DNA of 64,000 nt from Silene conica. Its lineage: Eukaryota; Streptophyta; Magnoliopsida; Caryophyllales; Caryophyllaceae. The translations under genes were made by a program, and so were the position numbers. A model generated the notes under the pieces. That model was not told the origin of the DNA. It searched no databases and worked only from the letters and a program-made list of their open reading frames with translations. Where the stretch lies: assembly GCA_029255685.2 (NCBI GenBank), contig CM055313.2, positions 44,534,079 to 44,598,078 on the forward strand. Reading direction: 5' to 3'. Of this stretch, positions 12,798 through 22,500 are shown one piece after another; position 1 is the first letter of the stretch, and every line of letters begins with the position of its first letter.

Positions 12798-12934
12798 CTA
12801 TACACACATTCCTGCAACATCGACTTCAAAGACGCCAATCCTGCTCAGTACCACATCTGCATCCGGACCCTGCAGAACAGGACTGGTCACACTGCACTTC
12901 AGCACACTACTGTGCATTACCACATCAATAATCA

Positions 12935-13103
12935 GCCCCTGCAACTGTATAGGACTGTCCCCTTCAATAAGTTTCGAACCTGGTATGTCCACGTTGTACA
13001 GCCAGTAAAGCCCATGTATCCCGTGTCTTACGACTGAGTTGTCCCTCCCTATTAGCCATGTTGTTAATATAGGCCGGTTTGCATTTGGATCATTCATTCT
13101 TAC
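12935..13103 (-). pseudogene. Captured exon of a rhamnogalacturonate lyase-like gene
   Basis: The minus strand reads VRMNDPNANRP, then IGRDNSVVRHGIHGLYWLYN, then VDIPGSKLIEGDSPI. This fits the C-terminal carbohydrate-binding-like domain of plant rhamnogalacturonate lyases (polysaccharide lyase family 4), which carries an N-DPNA-P block, a GRDN-IARHGIHGLYW block and an IPG--L-EG-NTI block. A splice acceptor (TTGCAG) sits exactly at the upstream edge (13104-13109). Downstream of about 12935 the frame stays open to 12798 but the family pattern is lost. It is a single exon inside a CACTA fragment, so a captured piece rather than a working gene. The family assignment is from motif memory. Confidence 0.6.
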
Positions 13104-13327
13104 CTGCAATACATGCAATTTGGTGTTTTAGTATTACTATGTGATCTGAATATGAGATAGCAGTCTAGCACCACTAGGTGGTCCTCAGTTTCATTCTATC
13201 ATACCTTTATAATTTGTGAAATTAATCCTACAAGCAGATGTGGCTGCAACAAACAACAAGAATTTCACGCTCAGAAAGACTAATTAGGCAGATTTGAAGT
13301 AGTGGGTGACAAGCTAGATAGGACATA

Positions 13328-13400
13328 CCTTGCCTTCAACCAAGTCATAGGGGCCAATGTTAACCACAATGCATCTAATAGCTTTTGCAATAACATAATA
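13328..13400 (-). other. Exon-like segment ending at a consensus splice donor, family unknown
   Basis: One minus-strand frame reads AIRCIVVNIGPYDLVEGK and stops at a GTATGT donor sequence (about 13325-13330). The residue mix looks like real protein, unlike neighbouring frames. It lies upstream, in transcriptional sense, of the lyase-like exon and on the same strand, so it may be another exon of the captured gene or of a second one. I do not recognise the family. Confidence 0.3.
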
Positions 13401-14225
13401 AGAATATAAAATAAATCAAAAGGGGTGTAAAAATAGTTACAGTTCAATTTGAGTAGACTGGCTATGAAGCAAGGGATCAGAAACAACACCACCAGCATAG
13501 TCTGACATCTTTCTAATTCCTTTATCTCCAATATTCTCACCCAATTACTCGAAATCTGATCAAAATTAACACAATAAATCTCACCAACCAATATCACAGG
13601 TACTGCCTTTGTTTCAATCGTTTGTTTACCTTTGGTTAACATACTCTTCGCAAACGTAAACAAATGACTGAGACGGTGCGAGTATTTTATTTATTATTCC
13701 TAATTTCCTATCATAAGTCATAACATTCAAATTCTCTCGCGACATACCTTTTCTTTTGTTTCTCCGTCCCAAGTAGGCAAGATATGAGTCCGCTCGGACT
13801 TCTAGTTTAAGTCAGTTCTTTTGCGACTTTCTGCAATCAGTATAATAGCAAGCAAAGTAGGTCAGATCATAGAATCTTACGACTGAGGTGGAGTAGAATA
13901 ACTTTCTTAATTCTTGTCAATCAAATTTTCATATAAACATTTGTGATAAAGACAATATGATTCCCTACTCCTATCCTATTTATCTATAATCCAATCACCT
14001 TCTAATATCTCTATTCACCAAAAATTATTTTGGGTATAAACACACTGAGGGAAGGAAAAGAGGAAGATGTAAACCTGGTTGGGCACCGAGCACATTTATG
14101 TGCATCTTGGAAGTAACCTGGCCGACATTCATAGACTTTGTAGCAAACACAATATGAGTAGAGGGATTCTCGTTTCCAGGTACCTGCCCATACAACTGAC
14201 CATGTCTTTTTTCCTGCCCATACAG

Positions 14226-14517
14226 CAAAAACCTCCTGCAGGAGATTGAGACCTTAGTGGGGATTCAGTTACCAGATCATAATATAACTAACTGGAGGGG
14301 GACTGATTCTGATCATGGCTTGCAGGCTGCTGTGAATTCTGCCCTGCTCCTGAGTACCATTTACCACACTTGGGAACAAAGGAACATGTGCAAGAACGAG
14401 CTGATTCAGACGGTACGTAGGAAGACTGCTCATATAATTGTCGAGGAAATCAAAACCAGAATCAGGAAGAAAAGAGGTTCTAGCTACAAGCAGGATGAAT
14501 TAGCTAGATTGGCTTAG
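14226..14517 (+). pseudogene. LINE reverse-transcriptase C-terminal fragment
   Basis: An open frame of about 95 codons ends at 14517. It contains LLLSTIYHTWEQRNMCKNE and then KTAHIIVEEIKTRIRKK, the usual extreme C-terminal pattern of plant LINE ORF2 proteins, downstream of the RT zinc-binding domain (a helix with IYH-W-ERN followed by a basic helix with I---I--RI). Everything upstream is missing, consistent with 5' truncation. The following ~100 bases (to ~14630) are probably its 3' untranslated region. A longer relative on the minus strand is at 23879-25089. Confidence 0.65.
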
Positions 14518-14639
14518 TTTTCATAAGTTAATGTAATTCTATACCTCTCTTGTACAGTGGTTGCTAGTGATGATTAGGTCCACCGCAATTACCATACGAA
14601 ATTGACCTACCATTCAATCAAAAGCTTACCAGAAATGGA

Positions 14640-15235
14640 GCCATCATTTGTAATTAGAACATTCAATTAGTAACTTAAATTAACATTCAAAAAAGAAAAC
14701 CCTAATTTCTAGCATCAAAATACCATAATTTTACTTTAACTAATTATCTCCCAAATGACTGAAATTTAATTGAAATCCCTAACCTAAATCTTAATTGAAG
14801 AATAAAGTGATAATAATAACATAATCCCTAAATCAAAACTGATAAGAAAACCAAAATCCCAAAATCCCCAAGTCAATCATAAACCCTAATCTAAATCATA
14901 CAAATTTAACCCTAAATTTGTCTACCCACTTAAATTAACAAACAAGATAGACACTAATCTGAATTAATTAACAATAATCCACTTAAAATAAGCATAAACT
15001 AACAACAGTATTGTTGATGTTGTACAAGACTAAAGAGATGTGAACATACATGAACGAAAGTTGGTGATGATGGCCTCATACAGTGGCGACGGTGTAAGTG
15101 ATGAACGTCGGTAGGGAATGAGTTGAGAGTGGTCGTGAGTTGGTAGGTATAAGGAGTTGAGACTGGGGAGCGACGAAGAGGATAGAGATGGATTGAGAGT
15201 GGGGTTTTGGTTTTTAAAATATTCACCTCTCATTT
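14640..15235. other. CACTA-1 interior, unassigned
   Basis: AT-rich with repeated AACCCTAA and CAAAATCCC words up to 15000, then a purine-rich stretch. Overlapping minus-strand frames at 14999-15233 are low-complexity and not supported as genes. Confidence 0.4.
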
Positions 15236-15289
15236 GCTGCGTTTTATTACAAAACGCCTCAAATACATAAGTATTTATAAAAAAAAATA

Positions 15290-15408
15290 TTGAACTTCTA
15301 TTTGCGGCTACTTGCTAAAAACGCCTCAAATAAGTAGCCGCAAATAAACATTATTTGCGGCTACTTATTTGAGGCGTTTTTAGCAAGTAGCCGCAAATAG
15401 AAGTTCAA
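15290..15408. repeat. Perfect 56 bp inverted repeat with 7 nt loop
   Basis: Arms 15290-15345 and 15353-15408 are exact reverse complements, separated by AAACATT. The arms are made of the CACTA-1 subterminal motif (TTTGCGGCTACTTGCT, AACGCCTCAAATAAG). A transcript through it would fold as a long perfect hairpin. It forms the present right edge of CACTA-1 and abuts the TRIM. Confidence 0.9.
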
Positions 15409-15420
15409 TAAGATGGGAGG

Positions 15421-15958
15421 ACCCACCACGGTCGTAACACACCCCCAATAAGATGGGAGGTATATCTTTGGGCCATTATTTGTCCTCACTTAAGCCCAAA
15501 AGCACAAGGCCTTGTTACTAAGTGGTGGGTGGAAGTTATTATAAACATATCACAATCCTCACATTCTACCGATGTGGGACAAATCTCCTCTCATACTCAC
15601 GGGTGTTACAAACTCCCCCACTTAAAGAACACAACGTCCTCGTTGTGCCTCAAACTTGACCACAACCAGGGCCAGAATCCCCCCCGCTAGGTGTGTGACC
15701 CGGGTACTCCCGACCACAGGCTCACCACACGGTCGCAGGGTCGCTCTGATACCATTTGTAACAACCCGACCCACCACGGTCGTAACACACCCCCAATAAG
15801 ATGGGAGGTATACCTTTGGGCCATTATTTGTCCTCACTTAAGCCCAAAAGCACAAGGCCTTGTTGCTAAGTGGTGGGTGGAAGTTATTATAAACATATCA
15901 CAATCCTCACATTCTACCGATGTGGGACAAATCTCCTCTCATACTCACGGGTGTTACA
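15421..15958 (-). mobile_element. TRIM (terminal-repeat retrotransposon in miniature)
   Basis: Two near-identical direct repeats (15421-15610, lacking its first 12 bases, and 15757-15958, 202 bp, TGTAACAACCCG...GGGTGTTACA) flank a 146 bp centre. On the minus strand the centre starts with a primer binding site TGGTATCAGAGC two bases from the LTR (about 15743-15754) and ends with the purine tract AGTGGGGGAGTT before the 3' LTR. This is the complete set of cis elements with no coding capacity. The LTR contains the ACATCGG-type word typical of plant TRIMs. It must have depended on proteins from another element. Confidence 0.85.
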
Positions 15959-16369
15959 GGTAGGTAGGAGGTAAGTAATATTAGGTAAAAATAAACGTAT
16001 AGCTTATTTCGATTTTGTTAGTTACGTAAGTTTGGTAACTTAATTGGTACGGGTTTATAATAAGTTACGTAAATTGGGTAATTTTACTTAGTATTTGGTA
16101 TCTCAAATACGTAACTATGTGCATATATATTATTAATATAATAATATTGTAGGCATAAATTGTTAATATGTGAATATTATTATTTTGACTTGAGAAATTG
16201 GTTGTGTACGTTCGTATAACACATAGCAAGATATAATCAAGATTCGAGCATTCAATAAAAAATAACACACATAGGCATGCAGCGGAATATACGGACACAG
16301 TCATATAATTCTGTCTTTTTCATAGTCAATCATTGGGTTATTTTCAGCTCTTAAGATCGATTAGTTGCC
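15959..16369 (-). mobile_element. SIRE internal noncoding region between pol and env-like ORF
   Basis: This follows the end of the pol frame on the minus strand. A 79-codon frame at 16065-16304 is rich in I, L and Y with no signature and is not called. The sequence resumes the SIRE element on the far side of the TRIM and CACTA-1 insertions. Confidence 0.5.
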
Positions 16370-18347
16370 ACCGATTAAACCAATTTCTAATCGTAAAGTC
16401 TCAAATTGTTCTCTAGCCAAAGGTTTAGTAAAAATATCTGCCCATTGTTTTTCCTGTACTACAAAATTCCAACTTAATGTTTTTCTTTTCTACATGGTCA
16501 CGTAAGAAGTGATGTCTAATCTCTATGTGTTTTGTTCTCGAGTGCTGAGCTGGGTTCTTAGATATTATAATAGCACTCATATTATCACATAATATAGGTA
16601 CACATCCCACGTCAATACCATAATCAAGTAATTGCTGTTTTAACCATAGTAGTTGGGAACATACCAATGCGGCTGCAATATATTCTGCTTCTGCGGTTGA
16701 CAAGGCGACAAAATTTTGTTTCTTAGATGCCCATGATATAATACATGGTCCAGCGAAGGTCGCAAGTCCAGAAGTAGTTTTTCTATCTAAAGAACAACGT
16801 GCATAATCCGCATCTGAATATCCTAATAGGTTAAAATTACAGTCCATAGGATTCCATAGATATAATTTTGATGTTCCGATTAGGTATCTTAGGATTCTCT
16901 TAACCGCAATCATATGTGATTCTTTTGGTGCAGATTGGAACCGAGCACAGACACAGACACTAAACATTATATTTGGACGACTTGCAGTAAGATAAAGAAG
17001 TGAGCCGATCATACCTCTATAAGTAGTTTCATCTACTGACTTACCGTCCTCGTCTTTGGTGAGCTTTTTATCTGTTACCATTGGAGTAGGCATAGGATGA
17101 GAGGATTCCATTCCGAATTTCTTTATTAAATCTTTGACATATTTTTGTTGATGGACTTTGATACCCTCGTTCGTTTGTTGAATTTGTAGACCAAGGAAGA
17201 ATTTTAATTCTCCCATCATACTCATCTCGAACTCGGATGTCATCAATTCTGAAAAATATTGGCACAACTTTTTGTTGGTTGAGCCAAATATAATATCGTC
17301 AACATAGATCTGGACAACTAGTAGATCGGAATTTTCGCTTTTCAGAAATAGTGTCTTATCTACTGATCCTCTCTTGAATCCGCTTTCCAACAAAAATTTT
17401 GATAGTCTGTCGTACCATGCTCGAGGGGCCTGTTTCAGCCCGTAGAGAGCTTTGTCCAATCTATACACATGATCCTTGAGTCTGCTGTCAGGAAATCCAG
17501 GAGGTTGTTCGACATAGACTTCCTCCTGAAGATATCCGTTAAGGAATGCAGTCTTAACATCCATTTGAAATAATTTCATTCCTTTATGTGCAGCAAATGC
17601 TATGAGCAAGCGAATCGCTTCAAGGCGAGCAACAGGAGCGAAGGTTTCGTCATAATTGATCCCTTCCTGTTGATTGTATCCTTGAACGACCAATCTTGCC
17701 TTATTACGTACGATTACTCCAGAGTCATCTAATTTATTTCTGAATACCCATCCAATTACTGATCTATCTTTTGGACGAGGAACGAGATGCCATACTTTAT
17801 TCTTGCATAGCGACTATCCAGTCAGGTCCTGCAAGAGCTTCTTTTATATTTGTAGGTTCAATTGTGGAGAGACAGAAGTAGAACGAACAGAAGTTGTTTA
17901 AGCTTCTTTGAGTTTGAACTCCTTCTGTAAGGCTTCCTATGATATTATCCAGAGGGTGAGAGCCTTTATATCTCCAGTTTCTTGATTGATTGTTTTCATT
18001 GCTATTGCTTGACTCGGGATTTTGACTTGTTCCCCCTGAATCCAACCCAGGGTTTGTAGGAGAGTCAGGTATAACTATGACCTCTTCCCTTTGGTTTTGA
18101 TTCAAAGTTGTAGCTTCATTGGCTACAACTCTGGGTTCTAAGTCATTGGTTTGAGAGTTATCTACAGTATCATCAACTGTAGTTTCATCTCTCGCACCAT
18201 TTCCTCCCAAGTCAAGTTCATCGTTGTTTCTTTGAATTTCTCCTTCATCATTATCTTCTATTTCAGGAGGATCTTCCTTTGACAAGCGAAAGTCAGGTTC
18301 GTCTAGGTTTTCCTCTTCGTCCTGTAAAGGCTTGTCAAAGGCATTAT
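16370..18347 (-). pseudogene. pol: SIRE/Maximus copia pol fragment: integrase C-terminal linker, reverse transcriptase, RNase H
   Basis: From 18347 downward the minus strand carries an acidic linker (EDPPEIEDNDEGEIQ), then the SPLD-like junction (KGSHPLDNIIGSLTEGVQT). The copia reverse transcriptase follows, with [67 protein letters not shown] and the catalytic YVDD (in [12 protein letters not shown]). RNase H follows with [25 protein letters not shown] and [16 protein letters not shown]. Defects: a deletion of about 20 bases with a frameshift at 17793-17800, loss of two residues before the WVFRNK block, and a frameshift near 16440 before the final IFTKPLA-like end. The 5' part (gag, protease, integrase core) was removed where CACTA-2 begins at 18348. 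The element is not functional. Confidence 0.9.
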
Positions 18348-18562
18348 CACTACTACAAAAGAAGGCTTAGAGAACTGTTGAAAAAGGCATTAGAAAACGC
18401 TCCCTAGGCGTTCTCCAACTCAGTGTTCTCTAAAGTATAGAGAACGGGCCTGTGGGGCGTTTTATATGTTATTCATTAGAAAACGCCTATTATATAAGGC
18501 GTTTTGTTTTCTTTTACTATAGAGAACACTTACAATTTGAAGGCGTTGTATTTCATGTACCT

Positions 18563-18658
18563 TAGAGAACGGTTATCAAAGATGATAGCTTTCTATCCCA
18601 TATAATAGAGAACAGTTATCAAAGATGATAGCTTTCTATCCCATATAATAGAGAACAG
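18563..18658. repeat. Tandem duplication of a ~49 bp CACTA-2 subterminal unit
   Basis: Two consecutive copies of a unit beginning AGAGAACGGTTATCAAAG / AGAGAACAGTTATCAAAG and running through GATGATAGCTTTCTATCCC, differing at one position. Confidence 0.85.
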
Positions 18659-19221
18659 TCAAGATAGATCACTGTTCTCTAACTTTTTGCCTTTTTTTAA
18701 AAAAAACAAATATTTTCAATATTATATAACTAGTACAATAATGGCTTTTAACTACGGCTAAAATAGGTTTTTGGCTACGGTCTTTCAACCGTATTATTGT
18801 TTTAAAAAAAATGTTCTCACAAATATTTTTCTTGTAAATGTATATTTTTATTAAGATAACAATTATTTACAAAATGAATGTTTAACATACATTTGTCATT
18901 ACAAATCAACTTTAATACTCAAAGCTAAACGGGATACACATATTCTACTCGGAAGCATTAGCTTAACCTATAGATATTCTCCAACGTCCAAATACCACCG
19001 TACAACTCAGTGGTTTGATACACCTAGACCTGCAAAGAAAAAAAAGAATAGTGAGGTTGATACACGGTCGCTCATTTTAAATGAACTTTTGCTTCCACAA
19101 CCCTCTTTGCCAAGTAAGAATATTATGTTTAATATACTATAACAGTAAAAAAGCATAACAGTAGACTGTGGATAGTAGGACGCAGGATTACGAATAAGAA
19201 TAATGAATCCCATTTCCTTGC

Positions 19222-19260
19222 AAAAAAAAAAAAAAAACAAAAAAAAAAAAAAAAAAAAAA
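19222..19260. repeat. A-rich homopolymer run
   Basis: About 38 bases of A broken by a single C. The sequence that follows (19261-19435) is less AT-rich and unlike the CACTA terminal DNA. The A run could be the tail of an inserted retrocopy read on this strand, but no reading frame supports a source. Confidence 0.7.
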
Positions 19261-19529
19261 TTCCCATTCTGCAGCCAAGGGCTCTTCGAACTTCTTCGGA
19301 CCCTCTGCTTGCCTTGCTTTCTAGGGCTGGGGCAAGAGCCTTTTGGTTTGGTCTTTGCTCACATACTAATCGTTTCATAGCTTTAACGCTTTCTAGCCTA
19401 CCCTTATCTTACTCTAAATAAAGAGGCGTCTTGGAAGAATTATTCAAAAAATGTGGAATCAAGAGAATATTGCAGAAATGTCTCAGAAAAGGAGCACGAG
19501 ACTACAAAACTAACAGAGCCAGAAAATAC

Positions 19530-19586
19530 CTCTAACTCGATTGGTTTCTTCAGCAAGGTTTCCAAATAGTTCAAATGAAGGCTTTG
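19530..19586 (-). other. Exon-like 57 bp segment with splice sites on both sides
   Basis: On the minus strand a block reading AKPSFELFGNLAEETNRVR is preceded by a pyrimidine-rich acceptor (TTTCTTTACAAG) and followed by GTATTT. It looks like a small internal exon of a host gene carried in CACTA-2. I do not recognise the gene. Confidence 0.3.
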
Positions 19587-19743
19587 CTTGTAAAGAAAAA
19601 TATAGTAGAAAAGTGATACAGTAACAGAGTAAGTGAAGGAAATAAAGGATCAAACAAGACATAAATCTAGGATAAACAAAAATAAGCACACCTTGATGTC
19701 CACTTACTTGCACATAACTAATTAAAATGCCTTGAGCTAACAA

Positions 19744-19892
19744 AACATGCATATGAAAGGTTCCATAATTAAATAGGGTGTAAAGATGTGGAAATAATAC
19801 TTAATAAAGTATGATTATAAATATTAATGCATGAATTATATGTTGTCTAGTTCACTGTCTTCCATAATGCATATAATGTCTTATATGTTGTT
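19744..19892. repeat. Rearranged scrap of the Tekay-like LTR
   Basis: Bases 19744-19838 are the reverse complement of LTR positions about 2547-2642, while the adjoining 19837-19863 (ATATGTTGTCTAGTTCACTG...) is a direct copy of 2653-2679. The inverted and direct pieces are neighbours in the intact LTR. This fills the junction between CACTA-2 and Gag-only copy B. Confidence 0.75.
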
Positions 19893-21591
19893 GAGCTTAA
19901 TATTATGGCATAAAATTTTACCCATAGATGTCTTATTTAATAGGAACATCAGATCTAAAAGATGGATATCAAAAAGTTTCTGTTTTTATGATTATTAATT
20001 TTTATGAGTTAATTAGTTAATAATCGTAATTTATGAGACGTTAAAATAAAATTTCGAGTATGGTCTGTAATTTTTGGTCATTTTCAGATTCTAATATATA
20101 TTTTAGGATGACTAAAAATTTATAGCAATTTATTGCAAGTTTTTATAATTTAAATCGGATTTTTAACCATAAAAACGACTATTATAAGATTTATTTAAGA
20201 AATAAACTATAAATATTTGCATAAGACCATTATAATAAATTTCGAATTTTATTGACTCATTTGGCCATATTTTATTTATTTTTCCCGAAAATACAAGTAA
20301 TTTATGAACAATAATGCAAAATCAAGTTAAATCATGATCAAACATTAGTAGAGACTAAACATTGATTCCTAAAGTAAGTGAGGATGATTAACTCGGACAT
20401 AAATTAGATTTATGTAATTTTGATGATTTTAATAGTTAAAGTCGCGCATATCCGTAAAAACCGTAAACAAATATGAGATATTTGCTCCTATAAGGCGATT
20501 TGGCATTAAAAATTGAGCATGTGCATACATATTTTATTATTGCATTTTATTTAATGTGAATGTCATATTTTGAATGTTTTTATATAATTTGGAATTATGT
20601 AATTTTTCTTAGTATGGCCTTAGTTTTAATCAATATTACCCGTAATGAAAGGGAATATTGATTCGATTGTAATTTATGTGATCTCGTATCACGGGTTTGT
20701 AATTTAATTTTCAGTTTTACAAATAGAATAGTTGTATTATTTTATTTTAATTCCGGAGATCCAAAAGACGGTGCCATACGGAAGGGAGTTCCAACAAGAC
20801 GGTGTTTTCTTGGATGGCGTGCCAATGAAGTTCAAGGGACCATGGAGTTAGTTTCCGAATTTGTAATAGTTAATTAGTTTTTACTATTACTAGCAAGGTC
20901 ATACTAGGATTTTATTGCTTTATTGCTTTTATTCTTGCATTATTTATATGTTTGCATGCATAGCCAAATCGCCATAAACATGCATATTAGTTTAGATCGT
21001 TAAAAACGACCGTGTCAATTATAATTATCGAGTTCACCAATTTAATTCACTTAAAGGAGATAGATAATAAATTGACAAGACCTCTATATTAAACAAAAAT
21101 AATTGAGAATTAGCCTTACCAAATAGAAGAACCCATGAGCTTCTACTTCGTGGGGTGGTGTTAGTCAAGTGGGCAGTACGAACCTCATTACGTAGGATAA
21201 GTGGGGCGATGGGGTGGATTCAGTCCAGTGGGCGGATCGCATCTCAATGCAGTTGAAATTTGGTTTGTACTCAACGGAAGTGTAGAGGACCAGTGGTCAA
21301 TGTGTTCCGGGCTAAGATGAATAAATTATGATTTGTCATCAACCAAGAGTTCTATGGTAGAACCGCTTTATTTTAACCCACCAAACCATATAATTGGGTC
21401 GGAGTTCCAGTGGTTCACGATTTCGGGGGTATGGGTTTGGGTCTTGGAATCATTTATAAAATTGGATATAGGTCATTTTATAGATGCATTAGCTTGATAA
21501 ATATGTTTACAAGTTAAAATGAACATAAGAACGATTAGCATTTAATTTCTTCATATGTTTAAAATTTTGTAGTAAAGTATTCAAATCAATC
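19893..21591 (+). mobile_element. Gag-only copia copy B: 5' leader (LTR missing)
   Basis: This aligns with copy A from about 59580 to 61320, starting at CTTAATATTATGGCATAAAA and running through blocks such as AAGACGGTGTTTTCTTGGATG, GTGTAGAGGACCAGTGGTCAA and GGTCGGAGTTCCAGTGGTTC. The first ~700 bases of leader and the 5' LTR are absent. The leader is noncoding and long (about 2.4 kb in copy A). Confidence 0.8.
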
Positions 21592-22500
21592 ATGACCGCT
21601 ACCACTACTTCAAACACTTCATGGTTACGTTCCTTCATGGATCGTTGTAACCTAGAAAAGAATGGGGCAAACTTTGCCGATTGGGATGCCCAACTATTGT
21701 TGGCGGCAGAAGGTGACGGTAAGATCGAATTCCTCATCGAAGAATCACCTCCTGAACCTGCAGAAAATGCCACCGCCGCAGGAAGGCGACCCTATGATAC
21801 TTATCAGAAGGAGTTTGCGGCAATCAAAAATGTTTTGATCTTCTCGATGAAGCCGAAACTCCAAAGGAGTGCCATAAAGATTGGCACGGCCTATGAGATC
21901 TACTCCAGGCTTGTGACAATGTTCTCAAAGGCTTCGAGAATTGTCCAATACGAGGCGGCATCGGCCTTCTTTGATCTCAACCTTAAGGAGGGGCAAAAGG
22001 TTAGCCCACATGTGCTCAAGTTAATTGAGCATGTAGAAACCCTAAGGTTGAATCAAGTGGACATTCCTAAGGAACTAGTGATTGACAGAATCCTTCACTC
22101 CTTGTCTAAGGTGAAAACTTATGTACATTTCCGGGTGAATTTCAACATGAAAAACCAAAACATCTCTCTCGATGAATTACACAATATGATCGTGCAAGCT
22201 GAAAGAGATATGGGCCTAAATGTTACTGCCCCTTAGGATGTTCTCAACATTGATGTTAAGAACAAAGGAAAGTTCAAAAGGAAGGGTAAGGCAAAGGGGA
22301 AGCAACCTTCCAAAGGTTCAAAGAAAATGTCTTCTGAGGCAAGCACCTCAAATTCCAAGAAGAGCCCTCATCAAGGAGCTAAGTGCTTTTATTGCAATGG
22401 CAAAGGACATTTGAAGAGGAACTGTTCCAAATATCTCAGCGATTTCAAAGCTGGGAAAATTCTTCCAGTTCGTACGATAACTATCCCAGTTTTATGTTAA
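21592..22500 (+). pseudogene. gag: Copia (Tork-like) Gag of copy B with zinc knuckle, one premature stop
   Basis: The 303-codon frame runs from ATG at 21592 to TAA at 22498-22500, interrupted only by TAG at 22234-22236, where copy A has AAG. Residues about 20-200 follow the UBN2-type copia Gag pattern (LEKNGANFADWDAQLLLA, RIVQYEAASAFFDLNLKEGQ, VSPHVLKLIEHVETL, ISLDELHNMIVQAERDMGL). A lysine-rich linker follows, then a CX2CX4HX4C zinc knuckle (CFYCNGKGHLKRNC) and a short tail. Gag would form the virus-like particle and bind the RNA. Unusually, no protease, integrase or reverse transcriptase follows in the next 3.5 kb, and the same is true of copy A as far as the window shows. The family therefore looks Gag-only, resembling the TR-GAG elements described in plants, and needs Pol from a partner copia element. 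Confidence 0.8.

Larger units (their letters stand above)
11514..15408 (+). mobile_element. Non-autonomous CACTA fragment (CACTA-1) carrying gene and LINE pieces
   Basis: The left end is CACTAGTAGAAAAAT followed by many copies, in both orientations, of a subterminal motif (TTTGCGGCGT, ACGCCTCAAATA, GCCGCAAATA) up to about 11790. The same motif reappears at 15236-15408, so both ends of one element are present, but the right terminal CACTA repeat is missing. No transposase is encoded. The ~3.4 kb interior holds a (TA)n run, a rhamnogalacturonate-lyase-like exon, another exon-like block and a LINE 3' fragment. It lies in the SIRE internal region. Confidence 0.75.
18348..19743 (+). mobile_element. 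CACTA fragment (CACTA-2), left end only
   Basis: It starts CACTACTACAAAAGAAGG directly after the SIRE pol frame, then carries inverted copies of a subterminal motif (AGAGAAC / GTTCTCTA, GGCGTT) to about 18690. No matching right terminus (...GTAGTG) was found before the next recognisable sequence at 19744, so it is truncated. No transposase is present. The interior includes a direct duplication (18563-18658), an A-rich run and one exon-like block. Confidence 0.7.

Noticed and set aside
15421..15958. Possibility that the TRIM is Cassandra, which carries a 5S rRNA in its LTR
   Set aside because: The 202 bp LTR shows no 5S rRNA internal promoter boxes that I can recognise.
19203..19421. Possible organelle-derived or retrocopied gene after the A-rich run
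   Set aside because: The composition differs from its surroundings, but no frame or motif could be tied to a known gene.
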